Origin: Actinomycetes bacterium | GTDB lineage: Bacteria > Actinomycetota > Acidimicrobiia > Acidimicrobiales > Acidimicrobiaceae | Assembly (NCBI GenBank): GCA_021823045.1 | Contig: JAKAPB010000128.1 | Span: 1-6,242 of the forward strand | Direction of reading: 5' to 3' | Length of the DNA stretch: 6,242 nucleotides | Part shown: positions 5,707 through 6,242 of the stretch, one piece after another | Numbering within the stretch: the stretch's first letter is position 1 | Layout of the letters: each line of letters starts with the position of its first letter | Program-made: the position numbers and the translations under genes | Notes under the pieces: model-generated | Told to the model about the DNA's origin: nothing | Seen by the model: only the letters and a program-made list of their open reading frames with translations | Database searches by the model: none

Positions 5707-5762
5707 GATTTGATTATAGGAGCTAGAACTCACAACATATGAGCTTGGATTGGATTTGATTA
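5707..5762. repeat. Direct repeat GATTTGATTA, two copies at the merR promoter
   Basis: GATTTGATTA occurs at 5707-5716 and again at 5753-5762, 46 bases apart start to start, each followed closely by AGG or GG. The first copy overlaps the -10 box. The second lies in a GATT-rich stretch in which GGATTGG also recurs (5748-5754 and 5763-5769). Between the copies, CTCA and TGAG form a short inverted repeat (5729-5743) near the -35 region. These may be binding sites of the MerR protein or another regulator, but AT-rich simple sequence could also explain them. Confidence 0.35.
5713..5718 (-). promoter_or_regulatory. -10 box of the merR-menG-menF operon
   Basis: A perfect TATAAT on the minus strand is followed by seven bases (CAAATCT) and then the GTG of merR. 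Transcription would start at or next to the G of GTG, giving a leaderless mRNA, which is common in actinobacteria. No good -35 hexamer lies 16-20 bases upstream, as often happens with promoters that need an activator. Confidence 0.5.
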
Positions 5763-5767
5763 GGATT

Positions 5768-5796
5768 GGCACCACTGACGCGGATCTATTGGTGCC
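5768..5796. repeat. Inverted repeat GGCACCA / TGGTGCC in the merR upstream region
   Basis: These are perfect seven-base arms (5768-5774 and 5790-5796) around a 15-base loop. The repeat lies between the stop of the small zinc-ribbon gene and the merR promoter. On the minus strand no U-tract follows it, so it is not a typical intrinsic terminator; an operator is the alternative. Confidence 0.4.
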
Positions 5797-5843
5797 CTAT
5801 GGCCGGACTCGACCTTCATCCGAGAGATGTATATCTAGGTCTG

Positions 5844-6086
5844 CTACTGTGAAATCGGGGAACCGCAATGACGGCAGTTGGCATATCCCCTAGAGGTCAA
5901 ACCATGGCAATTTGGGCATCGATAGGGCTTGGTCCTACCGGTTACCAATCTAAAGGCCGCATGTACAAGCATCGAGCCAATCGCCACGACAAATAATCCC
6001 TCAAGAAAGTCCCTAAAAAGGATCGAAGCCGACGCGAGTGCAAGAACCATCGAAGTCAAGCCTAGGTTTAGGCGATCGGGGTTCAA
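5844..6086 (-). CDS. Small membrane protein with a C-terminal zinc ribbon
   Basis: The protein has 80 residues and I do not recognise the family. Residues about 9-48 are hydrophobic and could form one long or two short membrane helices, split by RDF at 25-27. After a basic linker (RTKPYR), a zinc ribbon appears: C57-x2-C60-x10-C71-x2-C74, in CPNC and CRHCG contexts. The TTG start is the only usable start before an upstream in-frame stop at 6129-6131. AAAGGCGG lies just before it, only a few bases away, which is tight for a Shine-Dalgarno, so an internal start such as M13 is possible. It follows the stop of the next upstream gene by 17 bases and is probably in the same transcript. Function is unknown; a membrane-tethered zinc ribbon could bind protein or nucleic acid. 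Confidence 0.65.
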   Translation of the reverse strand: MNPDRLNLGLTSMVLALASASILFRDFLEGLFVVAIGSMLVHAAFRLVTGRTKPYRCPNCHGLTSRGYANCRHCGSPISQ

Positions 6087-6103
6087 CCGCCTTTCATGCC
6101 GAT

Positions 6104-6242
6104 TTAGTTCGAGGTTGACTTTGAGTTCTTACCGTTGCTATGTTTCTTGGCTTTATCTATTACTCCAAGTAGCTCTCGCCTTAGTCCGTCTACATCCTGT
6201 AGAGGCACTTCTTGATACTCCGGCGCCATCTCCCTCAGTACT
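6104..6242 (-). CDS. C-terminal tail of an unidentified protein, 5' end off window
   Basis: The minus-strand frame is open from the right edge to TAA at 6104-6106, giving 45 residues. They read VLREMAPEYQEVPLQDVDGL and then RRELLGVIDKAKKH, with a polar Lys/Ser/Asn tail. The stretch has the look of real protein: an amphipathic helix followed by a charged end. An ATG at the fifth codon exists, but the AGGGAG before it touches the start codon, so the frame more likely continues beyond the window. No family can be assigned. It sits directly upstream of the small zinc-ribbon gene on the same strand, which suggests an operon. Confidence 0.55.
   Translation of the reverse strand, partial: VLREMAPEYQEVPLQDVDGLRRELLGVIDKAKKHSNGKNSKSTSN

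Overview
The window most likely comes from an actinobacterium, possibly an acidophilic member of the class Acidimicrobiia. The basis is inference. Base composition is near 50% GC, well below typical Streptomyces-like actinobacteria. The quinone genes are menaquinone genes (menF, menG). The regulator is an actinobacterial-style two-domain MerR protein. There is a DoxX-Rieske fusion, and GTG and TTG starts are used, one apparently without a leader. No 16S rRNA or other lineage marker is present, so the taxonomy is tentative.

Layout. Positions 1-221 hold the right end of an IS200/IS605-type (TnpB-only or IS1341-like) element: the zinc-ribbon C-terminus of tnpB, a run of hairpins that fits an omega RNA scaffold, and the typical terminal hairpin ending in TCAA. 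Positions 222-493 are flanking DNA with no convincing gene. fdhD (minus, 494-1357) and a DoxX-Rieske membrane protein (plus, 1625-2923) diverge from a 267-base spacer. On the fdhD side of that spacer lies a nested inverted-repeat structure that may be a regulatory leader RNA. After a 66-base convergent gap comes a tight minus-strand operon: a MerR regulator (4902-5705), menG (4216-4905, ATGA overlap) and menF (2990-4210, 5-base gap, TTG start with a clear Shine-Dalgarno). The spacer 5706-5843 carries a TATAAT box seven bases before the merR GTG start, plus direct and inverted repeats. At the right edge, on the minus strand, lie a small membrane zinc-ribbon protein (5844-6086) and the C-terminal tail of an unidentified upstream gene (6104-6242).

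How the genes may work together. Apart from the transposon end and the right-edge genes, the theme is respiratory redox chemistry. MenF starts menaquinone synthesis from chorismate and MenG carries out its last methylation. FdhD activates molybdenum- or tungsten-dependent formate dehydrogenase, which often feeds electrons to menaquinone. The DoxX-Rieske protein combines a quinone-associated membrane domain with an iron-sulfur domain predicted to lie outside the cytoplasm. The MerR protein, cotranscribed with two quinone genes, is a candidate regulator of menaquinone supply. These functional links are inference from gene context; no formate dehydrogenase structural gene lies in the window.
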